NCBI RefSeq assembly: GCF_035515035.1
Contig: NZ_DATJCA010000041.1
Span: 5,410 to 69,409, forward strand
DNA length: 64,000 bases
Origin: Gelidibacter sp035515035
GTDB lineage: Bacteria > Bacteroidota > Bacteroidia > Flavobacteriales > Flavobacteriaceae
Reading direction: 5' to 3'
Below the pieces are notes generated by a model, which did no database searches, was not told the DNA's origin, and saw only the letters and a program-made list of their open reading frames with translations. Numbering within the stretch: the stretch's first letter is position 1; the number at the start of each line of letters is the position of its first letter. The translations under genes were made by a program, and so were the position numbers. This document shows, in pieces, positions 1 through 9,327 of this stretch.

Positions 1-1003
1 TCCAATCTTGTTTGGGCTCGTATCGTATCTTCTGTAAAAGGTTAATTTGGTCATAACCGGTAGGAATTTGTATTAGAGCATGGTCATTTGCGACGATCCT
101 GTCAACACCGCCTGAAGTTTGCACAAATTCTGGTCTGATATAGTCTATCGGTCCATGGCTGCCCATTCGTAAATCATCAAAATCAGTATAACTCACGCTA
201 GTGAAAAAGGCCCATTTCTTTAATCCAAAATTCAAATCGAGATGTCCGGTTTTCTCCTTATTGGCTGTGGCATATCTGCCGACAACACTACCTTTAAAAT
301 ATAGCGAATCCGAATAAGAAAGTTGTGGCGTTTTGGTGTAGAAGCTCAATACCCCTCCAATGGCATCACTACCATAAACCACTGAACCTGCGCCCAAGGT
401 GACTTCAGTATTGTGGATGGAAAAGGGATCAATAGAGATTACATTTTGTAAATTACCACCCCTAAAAATTGCGTTGTTCATGCGCACCCCATCTACAGTC
501 ATTAAAAGCCGATTGGCAGACAAACCTCTTATCATCGGACTTCCGCCCCCCATTTGACTTTTTTGAATAAACACATTACCTCCATTCTCCAATAGATCGG
601 CGCTGGTTTGTGGGTTTGAAAACGTGATGGACTTCGCATTGATATTGATGATCTTTTGTGGTATATCTCGTTTCCTTTGTTGAAACTTTGAAGCCGAGAC
701 GACAATTTCATCCAAACCCTCAATTTTAGGTCTCAAATAAATTGTGCTATTGTTAAGGTCTGTAATTAAAAAACTGCCACTTTTATAAAGTATGTGTTCT
801 ATAAAAATCAATTCACCTGCTGTAAACCGGCTTAAATTAGAAACACCATCAATATCAGAGGTTGTTGATCTGCTTTTTGAAGCATTGTAAATAGCCGCAC
901 CAGCAATTGGAAGGTTTGTGGATTCTTCTAAGATTTTAACATTCTGTGATTGTCCTGGACCAATAGCGAGCAGGAAAGCACTTATCAAAAAGAAAAATCT
1001 CAT
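1..1003 (-). CDS. TonB-dependent outer membrane receptor, N-terminal part (cut by window edge)
   Basis: The frame is open from the ATG at 1003 to base 1, so about 334 residues of the N-terminus are visible and the beta-barrel is missing. A signal peptide (MRFFFLISAFLLAIGPGQSQ) is followed by a carboxypeptidase-regulatory-like domain (about residues 21-95) and then a TonB plug domain. The plug shows QMGGGSPMIRGLSANRLL and VDGVRMNNAIFRGGNLQN, then GSDAIGG. This plug style is common in haem or haemoglobin-type TonB receptors (HmuR-like), but the substrate cannot be fixed without the barrel. It lies 15 nt downstream of recO on the same strand, so porZ, recO and this gene may be co-transcribed. 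Family call is firm; substrate is inference. Confidence 0.9.
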   Translation of the reverse strand, partial: MRFFFLISAFLLAIGPGQSQNVKILEESTNLPIAGAAIYNASKSRSTTSDIDGVSNLSRFTAGELIFIEHILYKSGSFLITDLNNSTIYLRPKIEGLDEIVVSASKFQQRKRDIPQKIININAKSITFSNPQTSADLLENGGNVFIQKSQMGGGSPMIRGLSANRLLMTVDGVRMNNAIFRGGNLQNVISIDPFSIHNTEVTLGAGSVVYGSDAIGGVLSFYTKTPQLSYSDSLYFKGSVVGRYATANKEKTGHLDLNFGLKKWAFFTSVSYTDFDDLRMGSHGPIDYIRPEFVQTSGGVDRIVANDHALIQIPTGYDQINLLQKIRYEPKQDW

Positions 1004-1018
1004 AGTGTAAAACTTAGT

Positions 1019-1738
1019 TTAATGAAACACTTCATTAAATATTTGAAGTGATTTTGGTTTTCTAAAATCTGATAGGTGCAATTCAAAATAAAGTAATAAT
1101 ATATTCAGAAGGGCCTGTCTTTGTTTGGAATGTAGCTTTAGAGACTTCAGAGCATCAAACTTTATGCCCAACAGCTGTTTCATAAGTATTAAATTTTCGC
1201 CTGAAATGGTGTAGGGTGTTTGTGGCTTAAGTTCGAAACTTCCGGAGCGTAAATTAAAGTACGGAAACTCAGATTGTGAGGTATCTGGATAAAAACCTAA
1301 ATGCTTGGAAAGTTCTAGTAAGAACAACAAATGAAAATTCGCGAAATCAGTTTCATGATCCAACCACTGTAGCGTAGTTTCCAAAAATTCATATAAAGAC
1401 AGATTAGCTTCTTCTTCTTTTAAGGTGGTCGCCAAAACTTCTGACAAAAACATAACAATCGCGCCTTTAAGGATATTGGTATGCATGCTTTGGTAGACCA
1501 CAGCCAATTTGACATCGGCAATATAATGCAAGGATTGGTTCGCCCTGTAGTTCTCTTCAATTTCTAATTGCGACAAAGGCTGGTAATACGCAATTTTAGA
1601 ATTACTTCTTTTGCTTTTTAAAACACCTCGCAATAAATAGCTGACAATACCTCTATTGTGGGTATAGCATTTTACAATCACATCATGGTCTCCATACCTG
1701 ATCTTGGAAAGAACAATGGCGTTGGTCTTAACTAACAT
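1019..1738 (-). CDS. recO: DNA repair protein RecO
   Basis: Protein of 239 residues, normal length for RecO. RecO works with RecF and RecR to load RecA on SSB-coated single-stranded DNA in gap repair. The N-terminal 80 residues carry the OB-fold signature (KTNAIVLSKIRYGDHDVIVK, then a TxxRG turn and LLRGVLKSKR). The remainder is the helical C-terminal domain. Only one cysteine is present, so the zinc-binding cysteine cluster of some RecO proteins is absent. The start ATG at 1738 gives the expected MLVKTNAIVLS beginning. It lies 19 nt after porZ and 15 nt before the TonB receptor on the same strand. Confidence 0.93.
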   Translation of the reverse strand: MLVKTNAIVLSKIRYGDHDVIVKCYTHNRGIVSYLLRGVLKSKRSNSKIAYYQPLSQLEIEENYRANQSLHYIADVKLAVVYQSMHTNILKGAIVMFLSEVLATTLKEEEANLSLYEFLETTLQWLDHETDFANFHLLFLLELSKHLGFYPDTSQSEFPYFNLRSGSFELKPQTPYTISGENLILMKQLLGIKFDALKSLKLHSKQRQALLNILLLYFELHLSDFRKPKSLQIFNEVFH

Positions 1739-1757
1739 AGTCTTTAAAATGAGTGGG

Positions 1758-4118
1758 TTACCTGATGATCAATAATTTTAAGACCTTGGTTTCAAAAGAA
1801 TCCAGGTCAGAAATCAAAATCAAATAAACTCCGGAAGCCACAATATTATTGGCTAAGTTTTTACCGTTCCAAATGGCTGTTCCGCCATCAATTGCAAAAT
1901 TATAATTGGAACGTGAAGCTCTTAAATTGACCCTTGACTGCGCTTCTGCAACAAGATTGCCTTCAATATCGGTGATTTTTATATTGACATTTTCAGTGAT
2001 ACCTCTAATTTTCACACCTTTATTAATATCATTTAAATTGTTGGCACCAAGAATATCATATTCGGGTCTTACAGGATTGGGATAAACAAAAGCACTTGCC
2101 AATTCCTCTTCTGGTTTCGAGCCACCAGAAGAAAAAGACACCAATCCTTTTGATGTTGCAATATAAACTTTACCATTTTGGGCATCAATAGATATATCTT
2201 TAATGAAATTGGAAGGCAACGGCGAATTCTTTGTGGTAAAGTGATAGATGGTTTGTTGACCATCAGGGGAAAAATAGAAAATACCGGCATCTAACGTTCC
2301 AATCCATTTGTTATTGGAGCCATCTACTTTAATATCCGTAATATATTGGTTGGACAAAAGCTCTTGAGGAATGCCGTCGTCAAGCACCACAATTTCCTTT
2401 ACACTCTGGTTGGGCGTATCGAAAAAACCACCAGTGTTATAAAGCACTCTTAATCCTTTTATGGTACCAATCCATAGTTGATTGTTGTTGTCCACTGCAA
2501 CGGCTGAGACTATATGGTCGGGCATATTCTGCTCTTCAGAATTTATGTAACCTATCTTATTGCCGTTTTCATTAAAACCAATAAGACCTTTTTTATACGC
2601 ACCAATCCATTTGGTACCACTTCTATCGATTACCAAATCACCAAAGCCAAATTCGTCTAGAAGAGGATCTTGAATGATTTCACTAAAACTATAACCTCGC
2701 CATTGTCCGGTGCTTGGATTGTAAGACTTTAAAGCTTTATCAACACGACTGGTCATGGTCCATAAGATTCCATTTCTATCAAACTGAGACCCCGTCTGTC
2801 TCACGGAGGGATCCGTAGCAGCAATGGGTTCCAGACCACTATTGTTCTGATCCAATAACACGGTTGCCTCTTCATTATTAAGCTCCAAAATCCCCTGTTG
2901 ACAGGCACTTATAAATACTTGCGCCGGATTAAAAGGATTCACAGCAATATAATTCAGGTTCTGGGCATTTAAAAGATCGCTAAAAGGCGTATTTATCCAA
3001 TTTTCCTCTACTAAGTGACTAAGGCCGTAGCTACGCAAGGGATACGGATTGTAAGAAACGGTATAATCGCCATAGGTGACCCACAAATTGTTATGTCCAG
3101 CTTCAATCTTAAAAGCGTCATTCATAAGTGGTCCTTCTGGTCTAACCACATCATAAGCCATCGTGTTTGATAAGTTGGTTTTTAAAACACCAGAGCTGCT
3201 TGTCCCAATATAAATATGATTTTCAGAGATTGTGGCAGTAGTAAACCTTGTGCTCAACTCAGGTTGAAGCGTTGCTGTAGCCAATGTAGCAAAATTACCA
3301 TTATAAACATACACATTGTTTCCAGTGGTAATTACTAAATTATCATTTACCGCTTTGGTATCCAAAGGCATGTCAGAATATGTAAATAAGGCAGCAAAAC
3401 CACCATTGGATATTTCGTAGACCACATGATTTGAATTAACAGCAAACAATCGACTTCCGACACTTTCAACCGAAACAAAACTCCCACTTCCTATGGTTTG
3501 CCATTGCTTATAGTCTATAAGGTTAGGGTTTGATAATGCTCCCGTTTTTATAGCGTTATTATTCCCACAAGCTGCGTAAATTATATTATTCAGCACCGTG
3601 GTTTGGTTCACATTAATCTGGCTCCCACCGTTGCCAATAAAATAGGAATCCCCAAACTCAAGACGTTCCAAGTTATAAATCGAAATTCCAAAGTCAGTAG
3701 AGATATAAGCCAACCCATCAAGGACATTAAAATGATTGATGCGCTTAAGGTTTGGTGGAATGGTTTGTTTATCAAGAATATCAACCACCGAAAGTATCTC
3801 ATTTTCAGGACCTGAAACTATTTCAATAAGACCATTTTCATAACCAATTATTAAGGTGTCATAAGCTTCACTATAGGCAATGGTTGAAATAGTCTCGCCG
3901 GATAAGCCGTCTATCGTGGTTATGGTTTCAATTTGATTGGATGACAAATCATAGGTAAAAATTGCATTTTCAGAAGCACCATAAACTTTATTGTCCCCAA
4001 TAGCAATATCCTTAATGTTATAATAAGAAAAATAACCTTGCCATAATGTGGAAAAATCCTGCGCTTGGGATGAAAGCACTAGGAAAAATAAAAAAACGGA
4101 TGCAATCTGTTTTATCAT
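1758..4118 (-). CDS. porZ: PorZ-like beta-propeller protein of the type IX secretion system
   Basis: The start at 4118 is preferred over the upstream ATG at 4175, because it gives a clean signal peptide (MIKQIASVFLFFLVLSSQAQ) and 786 residues. The body is made of repeated two-component-regulator-propeller blades; TKWIGAYKKGLIGF, QLWIGTIKGLRVLY and NKWIGTLDAGIFYF are visible examples. The C-terminus has YPNPV and a terminal beta-sandwich ending KVLKLLIIR, the layout of a type A T9SS sorting-like domain. PorZ proteins sit on the cell surface and help the T9SS sortase attach cargo to anionic LPS. Its neighbour recO follows on the same strand after 19 nt. Propeller and CTD are seen directly; the PorZ identity is by family resemblance. 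Confidence 0.82.
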   Translation of the reverse strand: MIKQIASVFLFFLVLSSQAQDFSTLWQGYFSYYNIKDIAIGDNKVYGASENAIFTYDLSSNQIETITTIDGLSGETISTIAYSEAYDTLIIGYENGLIEIVSGPENEILSVVDILDKQTIPPNLKRINHFNVLDGLAYISTDFGISIYNLERLEFGDSYFIGNGGSQINVNQTTVLNNIIYAACGNNNAIKTGALSNPNLIDYKQWQTIGSGSFVSVESVGSRLFAVNSNHVVYEISNGGFAALFTYSDMPLDTKAVNDNLVITTGNNVYVYNGNFATLATATLQPELSTRFTTATISENHIYIGTSSSGVLKTNLSNTMAYDVVRPEGPLMNDAFKIEAGHNNLWVTYGDYTVSYNPYPLRSYGLSHLVEENWINTPFSDLLNAQNLNYIAVNPFNPAQVFISACQQGILELNNEEATVLLDQNNSGLEPIAATDPSVRQTGSQFDRNGILWTMTSRVDKALKSYNPSTGQWRGYSFSEIIQDPLLDEFGFGDLVIDRSGTKWIGAYKKGLIGFNENGNKIGYINSEEQNMPDHIVSAVAVDNNNQLWIGTIKGLRVLYNTGGFFDTPNQSVKEIVVLDDGIPQELLSNQYITDIKVDGSNNKWIGTLDAGIFYFSPDGQQTIYHFTTKNSPLPSNFIKDISIDAQNGKVYIATSKGLVSFSSGGSKPEEELASAFVYPNPVRPEYDILGANNLNDINKGVKIRGITENVNIKITDIEGNLVAEAQSRVNLRASRSNYNFAIDGGTAIWNGKNLANNIVASGVYLILISDLDSFETKVLKLLIIR

Positions 4119-4245
4119 AGCATAGTAATAGAGGTCAAAGATATTTATTACTAATGACATTTTTGGTCTATTCATATATTAAGAACATAAATAAGGCTCC
4201 AATAATATCTTATTGAAGCCTTTAAATCATTATTCTTATGATATA

Positions 4246-5586
4246 TTAGACTACCCCTTGGGCCAACATAGCATCTGCTACTTTAACAAAACCAGCAATG
4301 TTTGCCCCCTTTACGTAATCAATAAAACCATCCTCTTGCTTTCCGTAAGTCACACAGGATTGATGGATATCTTCCATAATAGTCACTAGTTTGCCATCTA
4401 TCTTCTCTCGATCCCAAGAAAGCTTTAAGGCATTCTGGCTCATTTCCAGCCCAGAAGTGGCAACTCCACCTGCATTTGCTGCTTTTCCTGGTCCAAATAA
4501 AACTCTCGCTTTTTGAAATACCTCGATGGCTTCTGGCGTACATGGCATATTAGCACCTTCCGCAACGGCTATTACTTTATTTTTCACAAGTAGCTTTGCA
4601 TCTTCCTCATTCAATTCATTTTGTGTGGCTGATGGTAAAGCGATATCGGCTTTTACTGACCAAGGTCTACCTTCATGGAATGTTGCCGATTTGTACTTAT
4701 CTGCATATTCACTTATTCTTCCGCGCTTTACGTTTTTTAACTCCATAATAAACGCGAGTTTATCTACATCTATTCCATCCCGATCATATATATATCCAGA
4801 GGAATCCGACATTGTCAATACTTTTGCGCCAAATTCCGTGGCTTTTTCACAAGCATATTGCGCTACGTTTCCAGACCCTGAAATGGATATTGTTTTTCCC
4901 TCTAAAGTGTCCTCCTGAACTGCCAACATACTTCTTACAAAATATACGCAACCATACCCTGTTGATTCCGGTCTGATCAAAGAGCCACCATAGGACAGAC
5001 CTTTACCAGTCAAAATTCCCGTAAATTCATTTCGTAACTTTTTATATTGCCCAAACATATAGCCAATTTCTCGAAACCCAATCCCTATATCGCCAGCAGG
5101 AATATCTGTACTTTCACCGATATGTCGGTATAACTCATTCATGAAAGATTGACAAAAACGCATCACCTCATTGTCGCTTTTCCCTTTAGGATCAAAATCA
5201 GAACCCCCTTTTCCACCTCCCAATGGAAGCGTGGTAAGCGAGTTTTTGAACGTTTGTTCAAAGCCTAAAAATTTTAAAATACTTAAATTTACGGTGGGAT
5301 GAAATCGCAACCCACCCTTGTAAGGCCCTATTGCCGAATTGAATTCGACCCTAATGCCTCTATTTACTTGGATCTTACCTTTATCATCAACCCAGGGAAC
5401 TCTGAAAATAATTGTGCGCTCTGGTTCAACCATGCGCTCCAATAACATCTTATCTTTGTATTTTGAATTTTCTTCTATATAAGGTAAGATGGTTTCGGCT
5501 ACTTCATGCACTGCTTGTAAGAACTCTGGTTCATTGGGATTATTTCTACGCACATAATCTAAAAAAGATGTTACTTGCTCTGTCAT
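4246..5586 (-). CDS. gdhA: NADP-specific glutamate dehydrogenase
   Basis: Protein of 446 residues, the usual length of the hexameric NADP-type enzyme. It reductively aminates 2-oxoglutarate with ammonium and NADPH to glutamate. Visible motifs are PYKGGLRFHP (about residues 88-97), PLGGGKGGSDFDPKGKSD with the active lysine near 126, PAGDIGIGFREIG with the catalytic aspartate near 166, and the dinucleotide-binding loop GSGNVAQYA at about 237-245. It is transcribed away from the THC0290_0291-type gene at 5891. With the urease operon in the same window the cell has both a route that releases ammonium and one that captures it; that link is inference. Confidence 0.96.
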   Translation of the reverse strand: MTEQVTSFLDYVRRNNPNEPEFLQAVHEVAETILPYIEENSKYKDKMLLERMVEPERTIIFRVPWVDDKGKIQVNRGIRVEFNSAIGPYKGGLRFHPTVNLSILKFLGFEQTFKNSLTTLPLGGGKGGSDFDPKGKSDNEVMRFCQSFMNELYRHIGESTDIPAGDIGIGFREIGYMFGQYKKLRNEFTGILTGKGLSYGGSLIRPESTGYGCVYFVRSMLAVQEDTLEGKTISISGSGNVAQYACEKATEFGAKVLTMSDSSGYIYDRDGIDVDKLAFIMELKNVKRGRISEYADKYKSATFHEGRPWSVKADIALPSATQNELNEEDAKLLVKNKVIAVAEGANMPCTPEAIEVFQKARVLFGPGKAANAGGVATSGLEMSQNALKLSWDREKIDGKLVTIMEDIHQSCVTYGKQEDGFIDYVKGANIAGFVKVADAMLAQGVV

Positions 5587-5625
5587 TTATTAACTTATTA
5601 TCAACATTTATTACATTTAACCTAG

Positions 5626-5633
5626 CAAATATA
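5626..5633 (-). promoter_or_regulatory. gdhA: Bacteroidota -7 element for gdhA
   Basis: On the minus strand the sequence reads TATATTTG, an exact TAnnTTTG match, 39 nt upstream of the gdhA ATG. No convincing TTTG was seen at the -33 spacing, so this is a half-supported promoter. The remaining bases of the 304-nt gap between gdhA and the divergent gene are AT-rich and hold no gene. Confidence 0.45.
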
Positions 5634-5826
5634 AGCATTTTAAAGGTTTTGATGGATTTTTCATAATAGAATCTTGAATCGTTTATTAAAAATTACGAAA
5701 TTCATAAATCAACTGTAATTCATTGGCATTTTTTGATGTTTCGACCCAAAAAAGAAGGTAAATAAATCAATATCTCAACAAATAAGATCTTTTCTTTGTT
5801 ATAATCTTCACGTTGCTAATGTTTTG

Positions 5827-5857
5827 TTTGGAAGTTAAGTCAGTTTTCATATATTTG
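5827..5857 (+). promoter_or_regulatory. Consensus Bacteroidota promoter for the gene at 5891
   Basis: TTTG at 5827-5830 is followed after 19 nt by TATATTTG at 5850-5857. This matches the Bacteroidota housekeeping consensus (TTTG, about 19 nt, TAnnTTTG). A start site about 7 nt further on would leave a leader of roughly 27 nt. It is the best promoter seen in the window. Confidence 0.7.
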
Positions 5858-5890
5858 TTAATACCAACACCGTTAAATAAATAACACTAT

Positions 5891-6697
5891 ATGGCGCCTA
5901 GTTTGAAACAGTTATCCATAGTATCTGTATTTATTATGGGTATTTCAACAGGCTTTGCTCAAAACAGGTTCACTAATGAATTCGGTATTATTTTGGGCCC
6001 TACAGCTTTTCAATCGGACTTTGGGGAACGTCGTGATTTTGAAAGTACCGCTGGCAATACAGGTTTTGGTATTGGAATTGTCCACTTCATGAATTTTGAA
6101 GATACACCTGGCTACAAGCCCTATGCTTATTTTAACGATCATTTTAAGGTACGCAGTGAACTTTCTTTTAACACCACCAAACTTAAACATTTTGGCAAAT
6201 GGGCGGATGCCTCAAAAACAGGTGAAAATGCTGATAAATTAAGAGCTCATACTGGAGAAACACAGAACTTTGATATTGGGATGCAACTGGACTACTTCCC
6301 CTTCAGTCTAAGAGAGTTTTCATATGCGACGAATTCTTTCACTCCATTTGTAAGTTTTGGAATACATTACACTTTGTATAATCCTAAGGTTTACACCTCA
6401 TACGGTGATGGAGATCCAAAAAACTTAGATAACTTCTACGGACCTTGGTACCGGCATTCCGACGGAACAATTAGAGACACTGAATTTGTAAATATTGAAA
6501 TTGGAACCACTTTTTCTCTTGTAGGAAGTGTTGGTACGCGATATAAAGTATCTTATTACTCAGATTTCATGCTCGACCTAAGATGGCAACACTATTTTAG
6601 CGATAAGGTGGATGGCTTAAACCATAAATTACCCTCTAATAAATCCAATGATTATATGGTATGGTTAAACATAGGCTTTATCCATTATTTTGACTAA
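5891..6697 (+). CDS. THC0290_0291-type outer-membrane-like protein
   Basis: Protein of 268 residues with a signal peptide ending GFAQ at about residue 24. The mature part is rich in aromatic, glycine and alternating polar residues (for example FTPFVSFGIHYTLYNP) and ends in a phenylalanine-containing strand IGFIHYFD, as in small outer-membrane beta-barrels. It resembles the flavobacterial THC0290_0291 family, which often lies beside gdhA and has sometimes been labelled glutamate dehydrogenase by proximity. It has no dehydrogenase motifs. Its own consensus promoter lies just upstream. The molecular role is unknown; the barrel is inferred from composition. Confidence 0.7.
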   Translation: MAPSLKQLSIVSVFIMGISTGFAQNRFTNEFGIILGPTAFQSDFGERRDFESTAGNTGFGIGIVHFMNFEDTPGYKPYAYFNDHFKVRSELSFNTTKLKHFGKWADASKTGENADKLRAHTGETQNFDIGMQLDYFPFSLREFSYATNSFTPFVSFGIHYTLYNPKVYTSYGDGDPKNLDNFYGPWYRHSDGTIRDTEFVNIEIGTTFSLVGSVGTRYKVSYYSDFMLDLRWQHYFSDKVDGLNHKLPSNKSNDYMVWLNIGFIHYFD

Positions 6698-6768
6698 AAG
6701 CAAATATTCAAACCCGTTATAAGACGAAATAATTCAAGATCAAATCGTGTTTTTAAATTCAGATCTCC

Positions 6769-7908
6769 TTATCCTATCGCCTGTTTCAAATCGGCAATCA
6801 AATCTTCTTCATCTTCAATTCCAACGCTCAATCTTATTAAAGAATCCACAACTCCAATTTTTTCACGCTCTTCTTTAGGTATACTGGCATGCGTCATACT
6901 AGCTGGATGCCCAGCAAGAGATTCAACACCACCTAAAGACTCTGCTAAAGTGAAGATTTTCAAGTTTTCCACAATCTTGATGGCTTCTTTGTAATTATTT
7001 CCTTTGGTGGTAAAAGACACCATGCCTCCAAAATCCTTCATTTGTGCTTTTGCAATATCATGATTCGGATGGTGTTTAAAACCTGGCCAATACACGTTTT
7101 CTATCTTTGGATGTTGATTCAAATACTCAGCTACGGCTTTTCCGTTTTCGCAATGACGTTGCATCCTAATGTGCAAGGTCTTAATCCCCCGCAACACTAA
7201 AAAACTGTCTAGGGGTCCACACACCGCACCACTCGCATTTTGGATAAAATACAATCGATCTGCAAGTTCCTTATCTTTTACAATGAGCGCTCCCATGACT
7301 ACATCACTATGGCCCCCCAAATATTTTGTGGCCGAATGCATCACGATATCCGCACCCAAGTCTAACGGCTGTTGTAAATAAGGTGTCGCAAAAGTATTGT
7401 CAACCGCCAATAAAATATTATGTTTTTTAGCCACCGCCGCGGTTGCTTCAATGTCTATGATATTCATCATTGGGTTTGTGGGTGTTTCCACCCATATCAA
7501 TTTTGTGTTTTTATTGACATAGGATTCAATATTTGACGCATTTTCCATCCCAACAAAATGGAATTTGATTCCAAAACCTTCAAAAATCTTCGTAAACAAC
7601 CGATAAGTACCACCATAAAGATCATTGGTTGAAATGACCTCGTCTCCAGGTTTTAGAAGTTTCATGACCGCATCAATAGCAGCCAAACCTGATCCAAAAG
7701 CCAAACCATGATTGCCATTTTCAATACTGGCAAATGAATTTTCCAATGCCGTACGGGTTGGATTTCCACTTCGTGAGTATTCATACCCTTTATGGCCTCC
7801 AGGTGTAGTCTGCGCAAAAGTAGTGGTTTGATATATTGGCGGCATCACAGCACCGTAAGCCTTATCATGCTCCTGATTACCGTGAATGGTTTTAGTGTTG
7901 AATTTCAT
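6769..7908 (-). CDS. Cystathionine gamma-synthase/lyase family PLP enzyme
   Basis: The start at 7908 (MKFNTKTIHGNQ) is chosen because it matches the family N-terminus; the open frame begins 24 nt earlier. The protein has 379 residues, typical of Cys/Met metabolism PLP enzymes. Signatures include YEYSRSGNPTR (about 43-52), the glycine-rich FGSGLAAI, VDNTFATPYLQQP (169-181) and SATKYLGGHSD with the PLP lysine at 195. The enzyme makes or splits cystathionine in the transsulfuration pathway. Synthase, lyase and methionine gamma-lyase activities cannot be told apart reliably from sequence by eye. No methionine-pathway neighbours are present. Confidence 0.9.
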   Translation of the reverse strand: MKFNTKTIHGNQEHDKAYGAVMPPIYQTTTFAQTTPGGHKGYEYSRSGNPTRTALENSFASIENGNHGLAFGSGLAAIDAVMKLLKPGDEVISTNDLYGGTYRLFTKIFEGFGIKFHFVGMENASNIESYVNKNTKLIWVETPTNPMMNIIDIEATAAVAKKHNILLAVDNTFATPYLQQPLDLGADIVMHSATKYLGGHSDVVMGALIVKDKELADRLYFIQNASGAVCGPLDSFLVLRGIKTLHIRMQRHCENGKAVAEYLNQHPKIENVYWPGFKHHPNHDIAKAQMKDFGGMVSFTTKGNNYKEAIKIVENLKIFTLAESLGGVESLAGHPASMTHASIPKEEREKIGVVDSLIRLSVGIEDEEDLIADLKQAIG

Positions 7909-8005
7909 AACAGAACATTTTGTTGAGAACAAATTTAAGCTTTAAGCACTTGGTTACAAAAGGATGTAATATCTTTATTGATTGTTTAACAAAACCTCTA
8001 ATACC

Positions 8006-8731
8006 TTGAAAAAACTAAGTTTCTTTTTGATGACTGCTTTCCTGTTATCAGGTTGTAATAAAGATGTTAAATTAACTTTCGAAACACAACACATCGAAAA
8101 ATCATCTGATGCAACAATTGTTATTAATTATCCAAAAGCCATAGGATCTAAAGATGTTGCCCATAACATAAACCAACAGATAGCACATGTCATTATCAAC
8201 GAAATAAATATGGCTGATACTCCAGAAAATGACATTTCTATTTCTGAAGCCGCTTCACAATTTGACAAGGAATACAAATCGTTTAAACAGGATTTTCAAG
8301 ACAGCAGTCAAAAATGGGAAGTCAAAGTGGACGGCCAAGTGATTTATGACTCTCCAGAAATCATTTGCATTAGCCTTCAAACTTATACTGATACTGGCGG
8401 TGCACATGGAAATGGAAAAACTACATACTTAAATTTCAACCCAGCAAACGGGGTTCTATTTGAACAAAAAGATTTTATCAAGAATTTGGACGAATTTAAA
8501 AAAGTTGCCGAAAAAGCTTTTAAAGAACAAACCAAACCAAAGGATAATGATGAAAGCATGGAGGATTTTTTCTTTGGTGAGGATTTTCAATTACCATCAA
8601 ACATAGGCTACACCAACAAAGGTTTGGTTTTACTTTACAACAATTACGAGATTGCATCTTACGCGCAAGGCATCACAGAAATCGTTTTACCTTATGCTCA
8701 AATTAAGGAATATCTAAAAGTAAATCCATAG
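8006..8731 (+). CDS. DUF3298/RsiV-like lipoprotein
   Basis: A TTG start at 8006 is preferred because it gives a compact lipoprotein signal, MKKLSFFLMTAFLLSGC, with the lipidated cysteine at residue 17; another in-frame TTG lies at 7982. The protein then has 241 residues. The middle contains YTDTGGAHGNGKTTYLNF, the motif typical of DUF3298 proteins, preceded by a region resembling the DUF4163 domain that often accompanies it. The end, ITEIVLPYAQIKEYL, is also usual for this family. It is expected to be periplasmic and membrane anchored. Some relatives bind peptidoglycan or inhibit sigma factors, but no such partner gene is adjacent, so function is unknown. Confidence 0.78.
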   Translation: MKKLSFFLMTAFLLSGCNKDVKLTFETQHIEKSSDATIVINYPKAIGSKDVAHNINQQIAHVIINEINMADTPENDISISEAASQFDKEYKSFKQDFQDSSQKWEVKVDGQVIYDSPEIICISLQTYTDTGGAHGNGKTTYLNFNPANGVLFEQKDFIKNLDEFKKVAEKAFKEQTKPKDNDESMEDFFFGEDFQLPSNIGYTNKGLVLLYNNYEIASYAQGITEIVLPYAQIKEYLKVNP

Positions 8732-8855
8732 TATCTAACAATAGAACCTGAAACATTTGATGCCACGCCAATTTCTAACGTAAAATAAATTGATATCCTA
8801 GTTGAAATTTCTTTATTTTGACGCCTATCATTTTTAAACCTTAAATCCACTTGTT

Positions 8856-9212
8856 TTGAAAAAAATATATCATTTAAAATCATGCAGTACGTGTATCAGG
8901 ATCATCAAAAGCCTAGAATTACCTTCTGATTTTATTTTTCAAGATATTAAAAGTGAACCGATCACGGCCGAACAATTGGAAGAACTCCACGAGCTCTCCG
9001 GCAGCTATGAGGCCTTATTCAGCAAAAGGGCACAACGGTATAAAGCCTTGGGGCTTAAAGACAAAAATCTGACGGAAAAAGATTTCAAAAATTATATACT
9101 TGAACATTACACCTTCTTGAGCCGACCAGTTGTGGTTTTTAACCATCAGATATTTATTGGAAATAGTGCAAAAACCGTAGAAGCCGCGAAGAAAGCTATT
9201 TATGAAGGCTAG
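8856..9212 (+). CDS. ArsC/Spx-like thioredoxin-fold protein
   Basis: Protein of 118 residues starting at a TTG codon (MKKIYHLKSCSTC). It has the ArsC/Spx layout: a CSTC motif at residues 10-13, LEELHELSGSYEALFSKRAQ in the helical insert, and FLSRPVVVFNHQIFIGNS near the end, with the conserved Arg-Pro. A CxxC rather than a single arsenate-reducing cysteine is more like Spx, MgsR or YffB proteins than a classical arsenate reductase. No ars genes lie nearby. Redox sensing or thiol reduction is possible; arsenate reduction is not shown. Confidence 0.75.
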   Translation: MKKIYHLKSCSTCIRIIKSLELPSDFIFQDIKSEPITAEQLEELHELSGSYEALFSKRAQRYKALGLKDKNLTEKDFKNYILEHYTFLSRPVVVFNHQIFIGNSAKTVEAAKKAIYEG

Positions 9213-9327
9213 AAATACGTCGATCTGTAATGCTCAGAGTTTACGCTAGAACCTCATTGTTTTTGCGTCTCTATTCTAAAAGATCGAAATATAAAACATT
9301 ACTCGTATCGCTAAAAAACCTAAATTC

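Noticed and set aside
5412..5666. Plus-strand open frame of 84 codons over gdhA
   Set aside because: It lies opposite the well-supported gdhA 5' end and shows no protein family features.
5891..6697. Glutamate dehydrogenase label for the gene beside gdhA
   Set aside because: It has a signal peptide and barrel-like strands and none of the dehydrogenase motifs.
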